From Saccharina japonica (lineage: Eukaryota; Sar; Phaeophyceae; Laminariales; Laminariaceae), in contig MEHQ01004136.1 of NCBI GenBank assembly GCA_008828725.1, positions 183,521 through 247,520 of the forward strand: 64,000 nt of DNA, given 5' to 3'. A program made the translations under genes and the position numbers. Each line of letters starts with the position of its first letter. Position 1 is the stretch's first letter. Of this stretch, positions 63,377 through 64,000 are shown in pieces. Below the pieces are notes generated by a model, which made no database searches, was not told the DNA's origin, and was given only the letters and a program-made list of their open reading frames with translations.

Positions 63377-64000
63377 CGGGGTTCTTGATGCACTACGAAT
63401 AAACATTAAAACCCATATAAAACTTGGGTGTACAATAATTTCCACTCAGCTGGGTGCACAGATTGTTTTTGCGCTTGTGCATCATCGTGAAGTTCCTTTT
63501 GAAAAGCAACACCTTGTCTAATGTACACGCAGATAATTATACGTAGAGCGAAAGTGTATATTGTATACGGTACAACAGCGGACGACGGCGCGGCAGACGA
63601 AGCAGCCCAAGGCCGCCAGCAAACTACCGAGCGGGCGATCGTGATTTGCGACCGAGAACAACGCCGCAGAAAACCGAGCGAAGGCGCGAGCGAACGTAAC
63701 ACTAGAGGTGGCATTATGCGCACACACAAAACGAACACGTCATCATTCTGAGTGCCCGGATACCTGGTACCTGGTAGATAATAAGAAGAAAAATTGAAAG
63801 TGTAAAGGACGCCGAGCTTCAAATATCCATCATCGGTGAAAGCTAGCTGTTTATGCTTGTCGAAAAAAAATCTGAGATAACTGACGCGCTACCAACCGTA
63901 CAAAAACAGCAATTCACAGGCACATTCTAGACGGCCTACACAAAACTCACATTGGTAAAGAAGCTGCACCGGCCGTGAGAAATTGTGTTTTCGAAATACA
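63377..64000. other. Right-end region, no recognised gene
   Basis: A frame at 63521-63751 translates to a charged Ala/Gln/Arg-rich text without a recognisable domain. Two overlapping TACCTGGTA words lie at 63761 and 63768. Confidence 0.35.

Overview
The window is a stretch of a eukaryotic nuclear genome. It carries spliced gene fragments with GT-AG introns of about 0.6-1.2 kb whose phases agree between paralogues. It also carries a tRNA-derived SINE family, a non-LTR (LINE) relic, a Ty1/copia relic, several families of TIR DNA transposons and interstitial TTAGGG repeats. There are no long intact single-exon genes and no prokaryotic operons. A repeat-rich protist or alga fits best, but nothing in the sequence fixes the lineage. 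Two ambiguous bases (2200, 5583) and long G or C runs mean some frame breaks may be sequence errors.

Layout. 1-9.9 kb: first exons of a small membrane-protein family (family B) at 1.4 kb (-) and 7.9 kb (+), a candidate gene with three copies of an FP-F/Y-DPGK motif, and many short repeats. 10.0-22.0 kb: a 12-kb segment bounded by two inverted copies of a foldback Mutator-like element, flanked by a perfect 9-bp target duplication. It interrupts a 251-bp PIF/Harbinger-like MITE whose two halves lie at 9983-10025 and 22002-22209. Inside are SINE copies, a decayed LINE, a second Mutator-like MITE, an intact copy of the interrupted MITE, and a palindromic-word array. 22.97-23.90 kb: a complete non-autonomous hAT element with 8-bp target duplication.

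23.97-45.34 kb: a giant imperfect palindrome with arms of about 8.7 and 9.0 kb and a 3.6-kb spacer. Each arm holds the same multi-exon gene for a multi-pass membrane protein (family A), both pointing towards the centre. The left copy is open through its first four exons. The right copy has a stop codon in exon 4 and an extra broken copy of exon 7. A third, decayed copy of exon 3 lies at 52.9 kb. The spacer carries a broken copia pol fragment and a ~215-bp satellite. The arms differ by a 109-bp MITE (left only), a telomeric-repeat insertion (right only) and a ~580-bp segment (right only).

45.4-64 kb: direct repeats, a 946-bp TIR element with internal tandem units, a divergent pair of family B first exons (47.95-48.9 kb), and a run of unusual arrays. 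Each array is saturated with its own short, often self-complementary word: CCATGG, CGCGAC, CTTGAATCC, TACTCSGAGTA, CACCCTG. A possible signal-anchor first exon lies at 60.36 kb. The main biological content is therefore two lineage-expanded membrane-protein families within a repeat landscape that generates inversions and compound mobile segments. The functions of both families are unknown.
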